DNA of 64,000 nucleotides from Betaproteobacteria bacterium UBA2592 (GTDB taxonomy: Bacteria; Pseudomonadota; Gammaproteobacteria; Burkholderiales; Rhodocyclaceae), in contig DDKS01000046.1 of assembly GCA_002340095.1 (NCBI GenBank), forward strand, positions 15,434-79,433, given 5' to 3'. Both the position numbers and the translations under genes were made by a program. The notes below the pieces were generated by a model. It searched no databases, was not told where the DNA came from, and worked only from the letters and a program-made list of their open reading frames with translations. This document shows, piece by piece, positions 21,700 through 33,040 of this stretch. Numbering within the stretch: the stretch's first letter is position 1; each line of letters starts with the position of its first letter.

Positions 21700-22294
21700 T
21701 CTTCCAGCGGATGGCCGCCAGGCGCACGGCAAAGACCACGCCCATGGCGATGAAACCAGCGCTCACAGGGTCCAGCCCCAGGGCCTGCAGGGCGATGAGC
21801 GCAAGGGCGCCAAGCCAAGCCGCGGTCGCGTAAAGCTCGCTGGTGAATACCAGGGGCACTTCATTGGTGAGCACATCCCGCAGGAGCCCCCCGAAGACGG
21901 CGGTGATCACGCCCATCAGGCTGGCCACCAGCCAGGGGGCGCCGAACTGCAGCCCGACCTGGGTGCCCACCACGGTGAACAGGGCCAGGCCGATGGCATC
22001 GGGAATCAGGAACAGCTTGCCGGGCACGGTCCAGCGGCGGGCCAGGAAGAAGGTGAAGATGGCGGCCAGGATGGTGGCGGTCAGGTAGGCCTGGTCGGCA
22101 ATCCAGAACACCTGCCGGTCCAGCAGCAGGTCCCTGAGCGTTCCCCCTCCCAGGGAGGCGGCCACGCCCGCCGTGATGGCACCGAACAGGTCCACCTGCT
22201 TGCGCCCGGCTTCCAGCACGCCGGTGGCGCCACAGACCACCGAAGCGGCGATCCCGAGGCCATAGAGGAAGGCATCGACGGTCAGGGGTGTCAT
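21656..22294 (-). CDS. UPF0126/TRIC-type membrane channel protein
   Basis: A 212-residue protein with two internally repeated halves of three membrane segments each. The signatures GVAASLGGGTLRDLLLDRQVFW and MGVITAVFGGLLRDVLTNEVP define UPF0126, the bacterial relatives of trimeric intracellular cation channels. Such proteins permeate monovalent cations; some were annotated as glycine transporters. It lies four bases from smpB on the same strand and is probably co-transcribed with it. Confidence 0.85.
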   Translation of the reverse strand: MTPLTVDAFLYGLGIAASVVCGATGVLEAGRKQVDLFGAITAGVAASLGGGTLRDLLLDRQVFWIADQAYLTATILAAIFTFFLARRWTVPGKLFLIPDAIGLALFTVVGTQVGLQFGAPWLVASLMGVITAVFGGLLRDVLTNEVPLVFTSELYATAAWLGALALIALQALGLDPVSAGFIAMGVVFAVRLAAIRWKITLPRLTSGGNPPT

Positions 22295-22297
22295 GAT

Positions 22298-22753
22298 TCA
22301 GCGGCCCTTGACCCTTTCCCGCATGAGCCGCTGCTTTTCCCGGGCCCAGTCCCTTTCCTTGGCGTCTTCGCGCTTGTCGTGCTGTTTCTTGCCCTTGGCC
22401 AGCCCGATCTCGGCCTTGATGCGGCCCCGGGTGTAGTGCAGGTCCAGGGGCACGAGGGTGTAGCCGGCCCGTTCCACCTTGCCGATCAGCTTCATGATCT
22501 CGTTGCCGTGCAGGAGCAGCTTGCGGGTGCGCACCGGGTCCGGATGGATGTGGGTGGAAGCCGTGGGCAGGGGCGTGATGTGCATGCCCAGCAACCAGAT
22601 CTCGCCGCGCTTGATGACCACGTAGGCTTCCTTGATCTGCACCCGGCCGGCCCGGATGGATTTCACCTCCCAGCCTTCCAGGGCGATGCCGGCCTCGTAT
22701 TTTTCCTCGATGAAGTAATCGTGGAAGGCCTTTTTGTTGTTGGCGATACTCAT
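22298..22753 (-). CDS. smpB: SsrA-binding protein SmpB
   Basis: A 151-residue cofactor of tmRNA in trans-translation, needed to rescue stalled ribosomes. It shows the full family order: [36 protein letters not shown], then a basic tail ([20 protein letters not shown]) that enters the decoding centre. Length and start are standard. It is divergent from ratA, with a 62-base gap containing an imperfect palindrome around TAGAATCGCCGGATTCTA. Confidence 0.97.
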   Translation of the reverse strand: MSIANNKKAFHDYFIEEKYEAGIALEGWEVKSIRAGRVQIKEAYVVIKRGEIWLLGMHITPLPTASTHIHPDPVRTRKLLLHGNEIMKLIGKVERAGYTLVPLDLHYTRGRIKAEIGLAKGKKQHDKREDAKERDWAREKQRLMRERVKGR

Positions 22754-22815
22754 GATGCGGCGTGATTCCTATAGAATCGCCGGATTCTAACAAGATTCGG
22801 AGCTTCTGGCGGACC

Positions 22816-23259
22816 ATGGCCCTGGTCGAAAAATCGGTGCTGATCGAATACTCAGCCCAGCAGATGTTTGATCTGGTGGATCGTTGCGAGGACTATCCCC
22901 AATTCCTGCCCTGGTGCAGCAAGACCGAGTGTCTGTTCCGGGACGAGAAGAAGACGGTGGGGACCCTGCACATCAACTATCACAGCGTCAAATCCCACTT
23001 CACCACCGAGAACGAGAAGGAAATCCCGGTTTCCATGAAGATCCGCCTGGTGGATGGCCCCTTCCGGCACATGGAAGGCAGCTGGTGTTTCAAGGCCCTG
23101 GCCCCGAATGCCTGCAAGATCGAGTTCCGGCTGCAGTACGAATTTTCCAGCAAGTTGTTCGAGAAGGTCATCGGCCCGGTGTTCAGCCATATTGCCAACA
23201 CTTTCGTGGATGCCTTCGTGAGGCGGGCCCGGCAGATTTATGGAGCGCAACATGGCTGA
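22816..23259 (+). CDS. ratA: RatA-like START/polyketide-cyclase domain protein
   Basis: A 147-residue single-domain protein of the RatA/coenzyme Q-binding family. [20 protein letters not shown] opens it, followed by YPQFLPWC and an amphipathic final helix ([14 protein letters not shown]). Family members act in ubiquinone binding in respiratory complexes or, in E. coli, block 70S assembly. The ATG at 22816 coincides with the domain start; an upstream start is rejected. It overlaps the next gene, ratB, and sits opposite smpB, the usual arrangement in beta- and gammaproteobacteria. Confidence 0.9.
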   Translation: MALVEKSVLIEYSAQQMFDLVDRCEDYPQFLPWCSKTECLFRDEKKTVGTLHINYHSVKSHFTTENEKEIPVSMKIRLVDGPFRHMEGSWCFKALAPNACKIEFRLQYEFSSKLFEKVIGPVFSHIANTFVDAFVRRARQIYGAQHG

Positions 23260-23578
23260 CACGCAGATAGCGGTGGAGGTGATCTATGCCCTGCCGGATC
23301 GCCAGGACCTGGTACGACTCGTCCTGCCCTCGGGCAGCACCCTGCAGCAGGCCCTGGAAGCCTCGGGTTTGTTGCAGAAGCACCCGGAAATCGACCTGAA
23401 AAAGAACAAGTTCGGCATCTTTTCCAAGCTTTCCAAGCTCGACACCGTGCTGCGCGACCGGGACAGGGTGGAAATCTACCGCCCCCTGATTGCCGATCCC
23501 AAGGAAGTGCGCAAGCAGCGGGCGGCCGAGGGCAAGGTGATGAAAAAGGGCGCGGGGGAAGAGGGCGAATCCGCCTGA
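23252..23578 (+). CDS. ratB: RnfH/RatB ubiquitin-fold protein
   Basis: A 108-residue protein of the RnfH family with a ubiquitin-like beta-grasp fold: [20 protein letters not shown], then [17 protein letters not shown] with the conserved ending [14 protein letters not shown]. Its role is not settled; it is nearly always next to ratA. The ATG at 23252 follows a GGAG eight bases upstream inside the ratA 3' end; an ATG twelve bases earlier is also possible. The tail is rich in Lys and Glu. Confidence 0.88.
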   Translation: MADTQIAVEVIYALPDRQDLVRLVLPSGSTLQQALEASGLLQKHPEIDLKKNKFGIFSKLSKLDTVLRDRDRVEIYRPLIADPKEVRKQRAAEGKVMKKGAGEEGESA

Positions 23579-23595
23579 ATCTTGCCGCCCTGCCC

Positions 23596-23620
23596 ATGAA
23601 AAAGGGGCCCGCGGGCCCCT
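23596..23620 (-). terminator. Intrinsic terminator of the DUF4124 gene
   Basis: The 18-base palindrome AGGGGCCCGCGGGCCCCT (23603-23620) is followed on the minus strand by five T. It lies between convergent ratB and the DUF4124 gene and may serve both. Confidence 0.75.
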
Positions 23621-23644
23621 CTGCACGGATGCCGACCGGCTGGC

Positions 23645-24121
23645 TTACTTGCACCAGCTCTGGACCGACTGCCGGGCCCGTTCCACTTCCTGCTGGCGCT
23701 GCTGTTCGTCGAGATATTCCCGCTCGCCGTCCGGCTTCATGCGGCTGATGCGCTGGCCGGATTCCATCTCCTTCAGCTGGCTCTGGGCACGCAGGCAGTT
23801 TTCCTTCTGTCGCTCGGCTTCCGCTTTTTCCTTGGCGGCCTTTTCGGCGCTTTCCCGCTTTTGCTGCTGGCGCTGGCGGAATTCCAGATCCTTCTCGGCC
23901 CAGCTCTTGGGCGGGGCGCTCGCCCCGGTGTCACCGTTGCCAGTGTCGCTGCCGGTGGCGGCCGGGCGGCCTGCCACCGGCGCCTGCTTGCCAGCTCCCG
24001 GCTGGGGCGTGTCAGAAATCACGGTGCGTCCCTGGGCGTCCTTCCATTTGTAGACCTGAGCCTGCGCGGGCAGGGCAGTCAGCAGGGGGAGCAGAAGCAG
24101 GATGAGGCAACGATTGCGCAT
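23645..24121 (-). CDS. DUF4124 domain exported protein
   Basis: A 158-residue protein with a signal peptide (MRNRCLILLLLPLLTALPAQ, cleavage after AQA) and, right behind it, the short DUF4124 motif VYKWKDAQGRTVISDTPQP. A Gly/Pro/Ala linker follows, then a long charged helix with many Gln, Glu, Lys and Arg (about residues 75-150) that should form a coiled coil. DUF4124 proteins are periplasmic and of unknown function. The large frame that continues upstream is a shadow of guaB. Confidence 0.8.
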   Translation of the reverse strand: MRNRCLILLLLPLLTALPAQAQVYKWKDAQGRTVISDTPQPGAGKQAPVAGRPAATGSDTGNGDTGASAPPKSWAEKDLEFRQRQQQKRESAEKAAKEKAEAERQKENCLRAQSQLKEMESGQRISRMKPDGEREYLDEQQRQQEVERARQSVQSWCK

Positions 24122-24139
24122 GGGAATCCTCGGGGATGA

Positions 24140-25660
<1,521 letters not shown>

Positions 25661-25678
25661 TTGACCCTTCCCTTTCCA

Positions 25679-25707
25679 GGGCGGCTCCCGTAGCCGCCCT
25701 TTTCTTT
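25679..25707 (+). terminator. Intrinsic terminator between guaB and guaA
   Basis: GGGCGGCT (25679-25686) pairs with AGCCGCCC (25692-25699), followed by TTTTCTTT. It should limit read-through from guaB, so guaA may be partly uncoupled or attenuated. Confidence 0.8.
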
Positions 25708-25721
25708 ACTGGCAGCGAACC

Positions 25722-27340
<1,619 letters not shown>

Positions 27341-27356
<16 letters not shown>

Positions 27357-27476
27357 GCAGAGGTCTGGCAGTGACTGGCGGGAACAAGCAACAAAGTCGC
27401 TATAGATCATTGATAGACAAGAAAAAATCTTAAATTTTTCTGGCAAGGTCTGGCAGCATCGAGCGGGGGTAAGCAG
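27341..27476. other. Left attachment region at the guaA 3' end, with a decayed second copy
   Basis: The last 20 bases around the guaA stop, CATCGAGTGGGAGTGAGCAG (27341-27360), recur imperfectly at 27457-27476 with 17 of 20 identical. An 11-base AGGTCTGGCAG also occurs twice, at 27361-27371 directly after the first copy and at 27446-27456 directly before the second. Gene style changes from core to accessory here and an integrase follows, so this is read as attL. The exact crossover cannot be set without attR, which lies outside the window. Confidence 0.6.
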
Positions 27477-27515
27477 TCAATTTTTGCTGGTATATTTGCT
27501 GGCATCCCGCGATCT

Positions 27516-27640
27516 GATACCATGGTTTGCATCAGATACCATCAACCGCGCGCAGGACTCGTGATGGTATCGAAATCTACTAACATATTGATAAACAAAG
27601 AAAAAACGCCTGAATTCAGCGTTTGTTCGGTGATGGTATC
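27516..27640. promoter_or_regulatory. Four ATGGTATC/GATACCAT sites before the integrase
   Basis: The octamer occurs as GATACCAT at 27516-27523 and 27535-27542 and inverted as ATGGTATC at 27564-27571 and 27633-27640; the last two share TGATGGTATCGA. The last copy touches the integrase start. They could be operators for a regulator such as the AlpA-like protein, or arm-type recombinase sites. Confidence 0.5.
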
Positions 27641-27643
27641 GAG

Positions 27644-28924
27644 ATGCTGTCCGACACCAAGCTTCGCAACCTCAAACCCAGGGAGAAACCGTACAAGGTC
27701 GCCGACCGTGATGGTCTGTATGTGGTCGTCACACCCACGGGGACGATCTCTTTCCGCTACAACTACCGGCTCAATGGTCGCCAGGAAACGCTGGTGCTCG
27801 GCCGTTATGGAACCGATGGCATCACGTTGGCCGAGGCGCGGGAAAGGCTCCTGGCCGCAAAAAAGCTCGTCAGCGAAGGCAAGTCACCGGCGCGCCAGAA
27901 GTCCAGGGAGATGCAGAAGATCAGAGATGCCGAAACGTTCGGCACGTGGGCTGAGCTGTGGCTCAAGCATTACCCGATGGCTGAGTCCACGAGAGACATG
28001 CGCCGGTCGGTCTATGAGCGTGACCTGAAGGAACCATTCGGCCGACTCAAGATGACGGAGATCAGTCACGAGGATCTCCGAGAACTGTGCGACAAGATCG
28101 TGGCACGTGGTGCCCCAGCGACTGCGGTTCACGCGCGGGAAGTCGTCCACATGGTGTATCGTTACGCGCTGGATCGCGGGCATCGTTATGAAAACCCCGC
28201 AGAACTCGTGCGGCCCACATCCATTGCACGCTTCGAACCAAAAGACCGAGCACTGTCTCCACAAGAGATCTGGCTGCTCTATCAATACTTGGAGCGCGTA
28301 TCGACCGCGCCGACCATCCGCTTGGCGGTCAAATTGCTGCTGTTGACGATGGTCAGGAAGTCGGAATTGACCGAAGCGACGTGGGACGAAGTCAACTTTA
28401 CTTTGGCGACCTGGACCATTCCAGCGGAACGGATGAAGAGGAAGCGTCCACACGTGGTGTACCTGTCCCGTCAGGCATTGGATATTTTCGTTGCCCTCAA
28501 GACGTGCGCGGGCGGGTCACGTTACGTCTTGCCGTCACGCTACGATCCTGACATTCCCATGAGCAAGGCCACGCTGAATCAAGTGACGACTCTTGCGTGG
28601 AAGGCGGCGCAGGAAGATGGGAAGCCGTTGGGAAAGTTCTGCGTCCACGACTTGCGGCGGACGGCCTCGACCCTGCTTCACGAGGCCGGCTACAACACGG
28701 ATTGGATCGAGAAGTGCCTCGCCCATGAGCAAAAGGGAGTAAGAGCGATTTATAACAAGGCTGAATATGCCGAGCAGCGTCGCGTCATGCTTCAAGACTG
28801 GGCTGACATGATCGACCGCTGGGTAAAGGGCGACCCGGCGCTTTGGGCCGTTGTGCCGCCGCCTTCCTCGCCTCTATCCATGCTTCGACCTCCCTCAAGT
28901 CCCATGCCACTGATCGTGGAGTGA
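27644..28924 (+). CDS. int: Tyrosine site-specific integrase
   Basis: A 426-residue P4-type integrase that should catalyse integration into and excision from guaA. The N-terminal arm-binding DUF4102-like domain (KLRNLKPREKPYKVADRDGL) is followed by a SAM-like core-binding domain (FGTWAELWLKHY) and the catalytic domain. Catalytic residues visible are the Arg of MVRKSEL, the His and Arg of HDLRRTAS, the His of LAHEQKG and the Tyr in AIYNKAEY. The ATG at 27644 is chosen; an in-frame TTG 21 bases earlier is possible. The last 140 bases overlap the convergent AlpA-like gene. Confidence 0.93.
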   Translation: MLSDTKLRNLKPREKPYKVADRDGLYVVVTPTGTISFRYNYRLNGRQETLVLGRYGTDGITLAEARERLLAAKKLVSEGKSPARQKSREMQKIRDAETFGTWAELWLKHYPMAESTRDMRRSVYERDLKEPFGRLKMTEISHEDLRELCDKIVARGAPATAVHAREVVHMVYRYALDRGHRYENPAELVRPTSIARFEPKDRALSPQEIWLLYQYLERVSTAPTIRLAVKLLLLTMVRKSELTEATWDEVNFTLATWTIPAERMKRKRPHVVYLSRQALDIFVALKTCAGGSRYVLPSRYDPDIPMSKATLNQVTTLAWKAAQEDGKPLGKFCVHDLRRTASTLLHEAGYNTDWIEKCLAHEQKGVRAIYNKAEYAEQRRVMLQDWADMIDRWVKGDPALWAVVPPPSSPLSMLRPPSSPMPLIVE

Positions 28925-29066
28925 GGGTGAATCGTCTCGGAAATTCGCCGCGCTTTTCCATATCGAAAATCGTTCGATCCGATAACGGAACGATCTTTAG
29001 AAGCTGCTTGCGGTTGATGAGAACCCGCCCAAGGATTTTGAGTTCGTCTTCTTGAATGGTGCGCAT
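28785..29066 (-). CDS. AlpA-family excisionase/regulator
   Basis: A 93-residue DNA-binding protein with the MerR-like helix-turn-helix of AlpA/prophage regulators: LINRKQLLKIVPLSDRTIFD, MEKRGEFPRRF, then VAWDLREVEAWIEAR. Such proteins control excision or integrase expression of integrated elements. Its 3' end overlaps the integrase gene on the opposite strand by 140 bases. A GCAAAAGCGCAC sequence about 65 bases upstream (29132-29143) resembles the shared operator before the acaB-like and parM genes. Confidence 0.88.
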   Translation of the reverse strand: MRTIQEDELKILGRVLINRKQLLKIVPLSDRTIFDMEKRGEFPRRFTLTPRSVAWDLREVEAWIEARKAAAQRPKAPGRPLPSGRSCQPSLEA

Positions 29067-29157
29067 ATTGTTTCCCTTACATGCTGGTTCTTGCTAGAAA
29101 ATCTAAACCACCCATCTAGCGTTTTGGTGGGGCAAAAGCGCACACTTTTGAATCATT

Positions 29158-30867
29158 TCAAGACAACCCGGCCTCCTCTAGAAAGCGTGACTCAAGACCT
29201 TCCTCGATGGCGCTGCTGAGGATGAGCCGATGCCTGGCGCGGGTCATGCCGACGTATAGCAAACGCCGCTCGTCTTCCTCGGTCGAGTCGGTATGCGGCA
29301 AATTCCCGTCCTCGCAGCCCATGATCCAGACATTGTCGAATTCGAGGCCTTTCGAAGCGTGCAGCGTCATGATCTGCACGGCGGGCTTCTGGCGATTCGT
29401 ACTGGATCGCCCTAGGATCGAAAGCCGCTGGGCAAGCGAACCGGGCATCCTGGCAATGGATGCCTCCAGCTTTCTCAATAGATTCGCCTGGTTTGGCTTG
29501 CAGTAATCGAACAGGAAAGCGGCGACGCCATGGACGACGAGCGTCGGCCGCCCCTTCGCCACCTGGTCGCGCCACGAGGCAAGACCCATACGGAGGCGCA
29601 GAAGCGCCTTCCGGGTGCCGTCCTCTTCCGGGGCCTGTTCGATGGCGGATTCCAGACGAGCAGCGCAGCCTCCGAACGAACGCCGCGAATGCCCATTGAC
29701 CCACTCAGCGTGGATGCCGCAGAAAGAGAGGGCGTTCGCCAGTCCAGTCCAGGAATCATCCACGACTGAACGTAACAGGCCGGAAAATACGCTGCCAATC
29801 GAGTGTTCCCAAACGCTCTTGCCACCGGAGCGGACGCATGGCCTGTCGATGTCGGACAAGGCCAGCTCGACTGCATCGAGGATCAGATTGGTTCGGGCGA
29901 GGATTGCCCATTCATCGTCCTGAGACCCATTCCTGATGGTCCTGACGATCTGATCGACCTCGGCCCAGCGGTCAGGGGCGCGGATTACCCGGATCTCGCC
30001 AGCATCTTCGCGGTGAGCGGTGATCTTTTTAGCGGCCCGGTTGCGGTTGTGGGCGATCAGCTTGGCGGCATGGCCAAGGATGTTTGGTGCGCACCGGTAA
30101 TTGACCGGCAGGGTAGTCTCGGTCGCTGACAGCGCAAATGTGATTTCCTGCAACCCGGCGTATCCCAAAGCATGGCGGAAAGCGTACAGGCTTTGATCGT
30201 CGTCACCAACCAAAGTGATCTCGGCGCCGGCGCGGCCGTGGAGCAGAATCCACTCCATCTGCACTTCGTCCATGTCCTGCGCCTCGTCCACCAGCAGCCA
30301 GCGGATCGGAAGTGGTGGCATGTCCCCACGTGCCATTCGGCGTACCGAGAGCAGCAGCAGGTCCGCGAAGTCCATGGCCCCCTCGGATTCCATGAGTTCC
30401 TGGTAGCCGTTGAACACGGACTCGAGCGGCGGATCGGCGAACGGTACGGGGGTGAGCTTGGCCTTGCTCGCGTCGATGGCTTGCACGACGTCGTCGAATG
30501 AGATGTTCGGTGCGTGCTGCTTCCAGCAGCGGCGCAGTACGGACAGGCGTTCACCTTCAGACAGCAAGCGCGGCGGTTTGCTTCGGCTGAACCGCTTGAT
30601 CTGGGCTAGCGCCAGCGAGTGGAAGGTGCCGACAGCCAAGCGCCGCGCATGGTCTTGACCGCACGTAGCAAGGATCCGCGATCGGAGTTCTTCGGCGGCG
30701 TCACGGGTGAAGGTAACCGCGCACAGCCGCCCCTTTGGGTGATTGGCCAGCAGCCTCGCCGCCCGTGCCGAGAGAACCCGGGTTTTGCCGGAGCCAGGGC
30801 AGGCGAGAATCGTGCAGTGGCCGGACGCCGTAACGGCGCGCTCTTGATAGGGGTTGAGTTCCACCAA
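29158..30867 (-). CDS. UvrD/Rep-family (SF1) DNA helicase
   Basis: A 569-residue ATP-dependent 3'-5' helicase. Visible motifs in order: Q motif LNPYQERAV, Walker A CPGSGKT near residue 24, Ia VTFTRDAAEELRSR, Walker B LLVDEAQDMD, III GDDDQSLYAFR, IV VNYRCAPN, V TLHASKGLEFDNVWI, and VI RRLLYVGMTRAR. It is shorter than UvrD and lacks the long C-terminal tail. It directly follows the acaB-like gene with no gap. Likely roles are processing of the element's DNA during transfer, replication or repair. Confidence 0.93.
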   Translation of the reverse strand: MVELNPYQERAVTASGHCTILACPGSGKTRVLSARAARLLANHPKGRLCAVTFTRDAAEELRSRILATCGQDHARRLAVGTFHSLALAQIKRFSRSKPPRLLSEGERLSVLRRCWKQHAPNISFDDVVQAIDASKAKLTPVPFADPPLESVFNGYQELMESEGAMDFADLLLLSVRRMARGDMPPLPIRWLLVDEAQDMDEVQMEWILLHGRAGAEITLVGDDDQSLYAFRHALGYAGLQEITFALSATETTLPVNYRCAPNILGHAAKLIAHNRNRAAKKITAHREDAGEIRVIRAPDRWAEVDQIVRTIRNGSQDDEWAILARTNLILDAVELALSDIDRPCVRSGGKSVWEHSIGSVFSGLLRSVVDDSWTGLANALSFCGIHAEWVNGHSRRSFGGCAARLESAIEQAPEEDGTRKALLRLRMGLASWRDQVAKGRPTLVVHGVAAFLFDYCKPNQANLLRKLEASIARMPGSLAQRLSILGRSSTNRQKPAVQIMTLHASKGLEFDNVWIMGCEDGNLPHTDSTEEDERRLLYVGMTRARHRLILSSAIEEGLESRFLEEAGLS

Positions 30868-31518
30868 CTACGCGGTGGTCGTGGCCGCGGCCTCGGTAGC
30901 CTCCGCTTCCGGCGTCGCTTCGGGTGTGTCCGCTTGGGTCTCGACTTCGGCCCCGGCTCCATCCATAGCTTTTTCGGCGACCTGTCCGCCTTTCTTGCGT
31001 GCAGCAATCATGGCCCGGCCGGCAATCGACCGGATGCCGCCAGCCAGGCGGAGCAGACGGCGCTTCCATTCGTAGATACTGCGCGAGTAGTTGCCGTCAG
31101 GAACCACACCAGAAAGCCAGAGGGTGTCGAGCCTGGCCACCATGCTGTCGAACTCACGGATGAGCCCTAAGTAACGCACGGCACGGGGGGACGTGATCTT
31201 CGCCTCCACTTCCTTGGGGCGGGAATATTCGATGCCCTTGAACTCGATGCCGTTTGCTTCTGCCAGCTTTTCGAGACGCGCTGCCTCGCCGCGGATGTCC
31301 TCGAACGCCTTGTTCAGGCGCTCATCCACGATCCCTTCCACCTCACGGGCCTGCTGGTCGGTGCCGATGATCCTCAAGACGACGGAGAGAGAAAAGATGG
31401 CGCTCGCGCAAAGCTCGAAGCCGCGGTCGAATACCTGTTGAGCATGGAGCGAGTGGAGCTTGACCTTCTGGGTGAAGTAGGGGTGGCTCTTGGAGTTGTC
31501 TCGCGATGCAGTTGCCAT
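30868..31518 (-). CDS. AcaB/PFL_4669-type integrative element protein
   Basis: A 216-residue protein resembling the PFL_4669 (AcaB-like) family, found on integrative conjugative elements and IncC-type plasmids, where AcaB is a transcriptional activator of transfer genes. The core is PYFTQKVKLHSLHAQQVFDR, then SPRAVRYLGLIREFDSMVARLDTLWLSG, with an Arg/Ala-rich middle and an acidic, Thr/Ala-rich tail. The ATG at 31518 has a good GGGAGA upstream; an upstream in-frame start is rejected. It is the first gene of a leftward pair with the helicase. Confidence 0.75.
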   Translation of the reverse strand: MATASRDNSKSHPYFTQKVKLHSLHAQQVFDRGFELCASAIFSLSVVLRIIGTDQQAREVEGIVDERLNKAFEDIRGEAARLEKLAEANGIEFKGIEYSRPKEVEAKITSPRAVRYLGLIREFDSMVARLDTLWLSGVVPDGNYSRSIYEWKRRLLRLAGGIRSIAGRAMIAARKKGGQVAEKAMDGAGAEVETQADTPEATPEAEATEAAATTTA

Positions 31519-31570
31519 GAAAATCTCCCGAAACGAAGGACAGGAGGCCATGCTACGAAGCAACAAACCG

Positions 31571-31592
31571 GAAACGAAGGCGAAAAGCGCAC
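31571..31592 (-). promoter_or_regulatory. Shared operator-like sequence, copy 1
   Basis: A 22-base sequence containing GGCGAAAAGCGCAC lies 53 bases upstream of the acaB-like start. It recurs with one mismatch at 63574-63595 upstream of parM. A shorter relative occurs before the alpA-like gene at 29131-29143. Confidence 0.65.
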
Positions 31593-31677
31593 CAAAACGC
31601 ACTGTTTAGCAGTTGCGTTCTTGAATCGGAGCCATACAATGGGCTCATTCACTCGAAGCGCGTAATGCCTTCGATGA

Positions 31678-32022
31678 GTCGTAGCTGGCGACTGGAAACA
31701 AACAGCATTCAATCCGCCGGCCGCGCGATGCGTGGCGGCGAGTCAAGAGAGGGGCGAAAAGCGCCCGACCCTGATCCACGGGGTAACGTGGTGATGTGGC
31801 TTGGGCGCTGACGCAAGACCTCGCCTTGTCTGTTATGAGCGGATAAGGCTTGAGGCAGCGCGCCCCGTGAACCTGCGTCAATGGATCGCCAGACCGAGAG
31901 GGTACCCCGGAAGGGTGCTCTCTCCCGCCCGCATCATGCGGGCCGGTTTTTCAACCCTGCGGGGGCTTTCACGCTCCCGGGTGGGTTCGTGGCGCCTCCG
32001 CATTTTTCTTCAAGGAGGCACC
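31678..32022 (+). ncRNA. Structured leader RNA, TAGCTGG type, copy 1
   Basis: Hairpin GTCG-TAGCTGG-CGAC at 31678-31692 is followed by AAACAAACAGCATTC, then about 300 bases with further stems, a GC-rich stem and GGCGCCTCC at 31991-31999. The last can pair with GGAGGC in the ribosome binding site of the gene at 32023. The layout matches eight other leaders in the element. This copy is the longest, with extra sequence around 31740-31960. Confidence 0.75.
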
Positions 32023-32370
32023 ATGGAAAAGTTGTTGCTCGTCATGGCCCTGCTGGGGTCTGCCCATCTCGCGTTTCGCGGCTTGGGCAAAGCGGGGAAG
32101 CTGGTATTCGCACTTGCGATGCCGAAACCCGTGCCCCCCGGCACTGTCCGCGCCTCGGATGTGAGGCCGATGGCTATCCGCAAGGATGGCGAGGAAGACT
32201 GGTCGCGGTATGACATCCCGACGTTCATCCGGCGTGGCATTCCGATGCCGAAGCTGGAACCGATCTCGGCGAAATCGACCAAGACCCGCAAGCGTCGCAG
32301 CAAGGCGAAAGCCGAAGCCTCCGCGGCGCCGGCAACATCCAATACCGCGGCTTTTGAGGTCGTGGCGTAA
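32023..32370 (+). CDS. Small protein with N-terminal membrane segment, unknown
   Basis: A 115-residue protein: one N-terminal hydrophobic helix (LLLVMALLGSAHLAF), a second weaker one (KLVFALAMPKPV), then a hydrophilic region with EEDWSRYDIPTFIRRG and a very basic Lys/Arg and Ala/Pro-rich tail. It is not a family I know. Start and ribosome site (AAGGAGGCACC) are unambiguous and sit at the end of a structured leader. Confidence 0.7.
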   Translation: MEKLLLVMALLGSAHLAFRGLGKAGKLVFALAMPKPVPPGTVRASDVRPMAIRKDGEEDWSRYDIPTFIRRGIPMPKLEPISAKSTKTRKRRSKAKAEASAAPATSNTAAFEVVA

Positions 32371-32480
32371 CTTCCTAGGAATCTGGCAAAGGAAAATCGT
32401 TCATGGACGGGGTACCCCGGTCGGCAAGCGTTAGCTGTTTGCCATGAACCAAGGTTCGAGCCAGGTTCCACCCATTTCTC

Positions 32481-32549
32481 AACCCTGCGGGGGTCATCGC
32501 GACCCCGCAAGGGGCTGTGGTGCCTCCGCGCTTTCTCATGGAGGTCATC
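32481..32549 (+). promoter_or_regulatory. Short leader with ribosome-site stem
   Basis: A stem of CCCTGCGGGG with CCCCGCAAGGGG is followed by GTGCCTCC (32519-32526), which can pair with the GGAGG (32540-32544) just ahead of the ATG at 32550. It is the 3' part of the leader module without the TAGCTGG hairpin. Confidence 0.55.
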
Positions 32550-32627
32550 ATGGCACTCGTCATTGTCGCTTGCTGCATCACTGGTTGGGTCATCAGCCGT
32601 CCGGTCGTCCGGGCGCTCGGCCTCTAA
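32550..32627 (+). CDS. Tiny membrane peptide, 25 residues
   Basis: MALVIVACCITGWVISRP then VVRALGL and stop. The first 16 residues are hydrophobic and the rest basic, as in a small single-span membrane protein. It has a ribosome site (GGAGGTC) and a leader. A second gene 150 bases on encodes a similar peptide with the shared block VISRPxVRAxGL, which makes both credible as genes. Confidence 0.55.
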   Translation: MALVIVACCITGWVISRPVVRALGL

Positions 32628-32653
32628 CCGGCAGCACGCTTGCCTGTGGGAAT

Positions 32654-32701
32654 CCCCGCAGGCCAGAAACCTTTCTCCTGAGAGGTTTCCGGCCTGCGGG
32701 G
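32654..32701 (+). terminator. Long hairpin between the tiny genes
   Basis: CCCCGCAGGCC (32654-32664) pairs with GGCCTGCGGGG (32691-32701), and AAACCT with AGGTTT inside. It is a strong structure but has no long T-run, so it may be a terminator or another leader stem. Confidence 0.5.
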
Positions 32702-32773
32702 TTGTCATGGGCGTGTATCGAGCCAGGCAACTCCTGCGGGGTCCGATCAACCCGTCCTGTCAGGAGCGTCGCC

Positions 32774-32857
32774 ATGATCTACGTGATCCTCTCGATGTGT
32801 GTGTTCTCAGGCATCGTCATCAGCCGTCCCATCGTTCGCGCGATGGGGTTGCGCTAA
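32774..32857 (+). CDS. Tiny membrane peptide, 27 residues
   Basis: MIYVILSMCVFSGIVISRP then IVRAMGLR and stop. It is paralogous to the 25-residue peptide at 32550: hydrophobic N-terminal span, then ISRP[VI]VRA[LM]GL. A CAGGAGCG ribosome site lies nine bases upstream. Duplication and conservation of the same motif argue for translation. The function is unknown. Confidence 0.55.
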   Translation: MIYVILSMCVFSGIVISRPIVRAMGLR

Positions 32858-32873
32858 CAAGCAGGGGAATGCC

Positions 32874-33035
32874 ATGTCGAATCCAACACTGAGCCGCATG
32901 TTTCGGTCAATCCCATTTCGCATGGCCTGCGAACTCCATCAGCGTCTTCGATCTGGCTGCAACGCCAGCGAAACGCGGGATATGTTGCGCAAGGCATTGC
33001 GGAGGGCGGGATTCGTTCAGCGTGCGGCAGCTTGA
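32874..33035 (+). CDS. Small basic protein, unknown
   Basis: A 53-residue, arginine-rich protein (MSNPTLSRMFRSIPFRMACE, ending RRAGFVQRAAA) with a GGGGAA ribosome site. Probably nucleic-acid binding from its charge, but that is inference. It is the last of three small genes before the next structured leader. Confidence 0.5.
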   Translation: MSNPTLSRMFRSIPFRMACELHQRLRSGCNASETRDMLRKALRRAGFVQRAAA

Positions 33036-33040
33036 TCACG

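Noticed and set aside
27361..27643. tRNA gene as integration target
   Set aside because: No cloverleaf seen; the duplicated sequence is the guaA 3' end.
32654..32773. Longer frame starting at ATG 32707
   Set aside because: It overlaps the tiny peptide gene out of frame and has no ribosome site.
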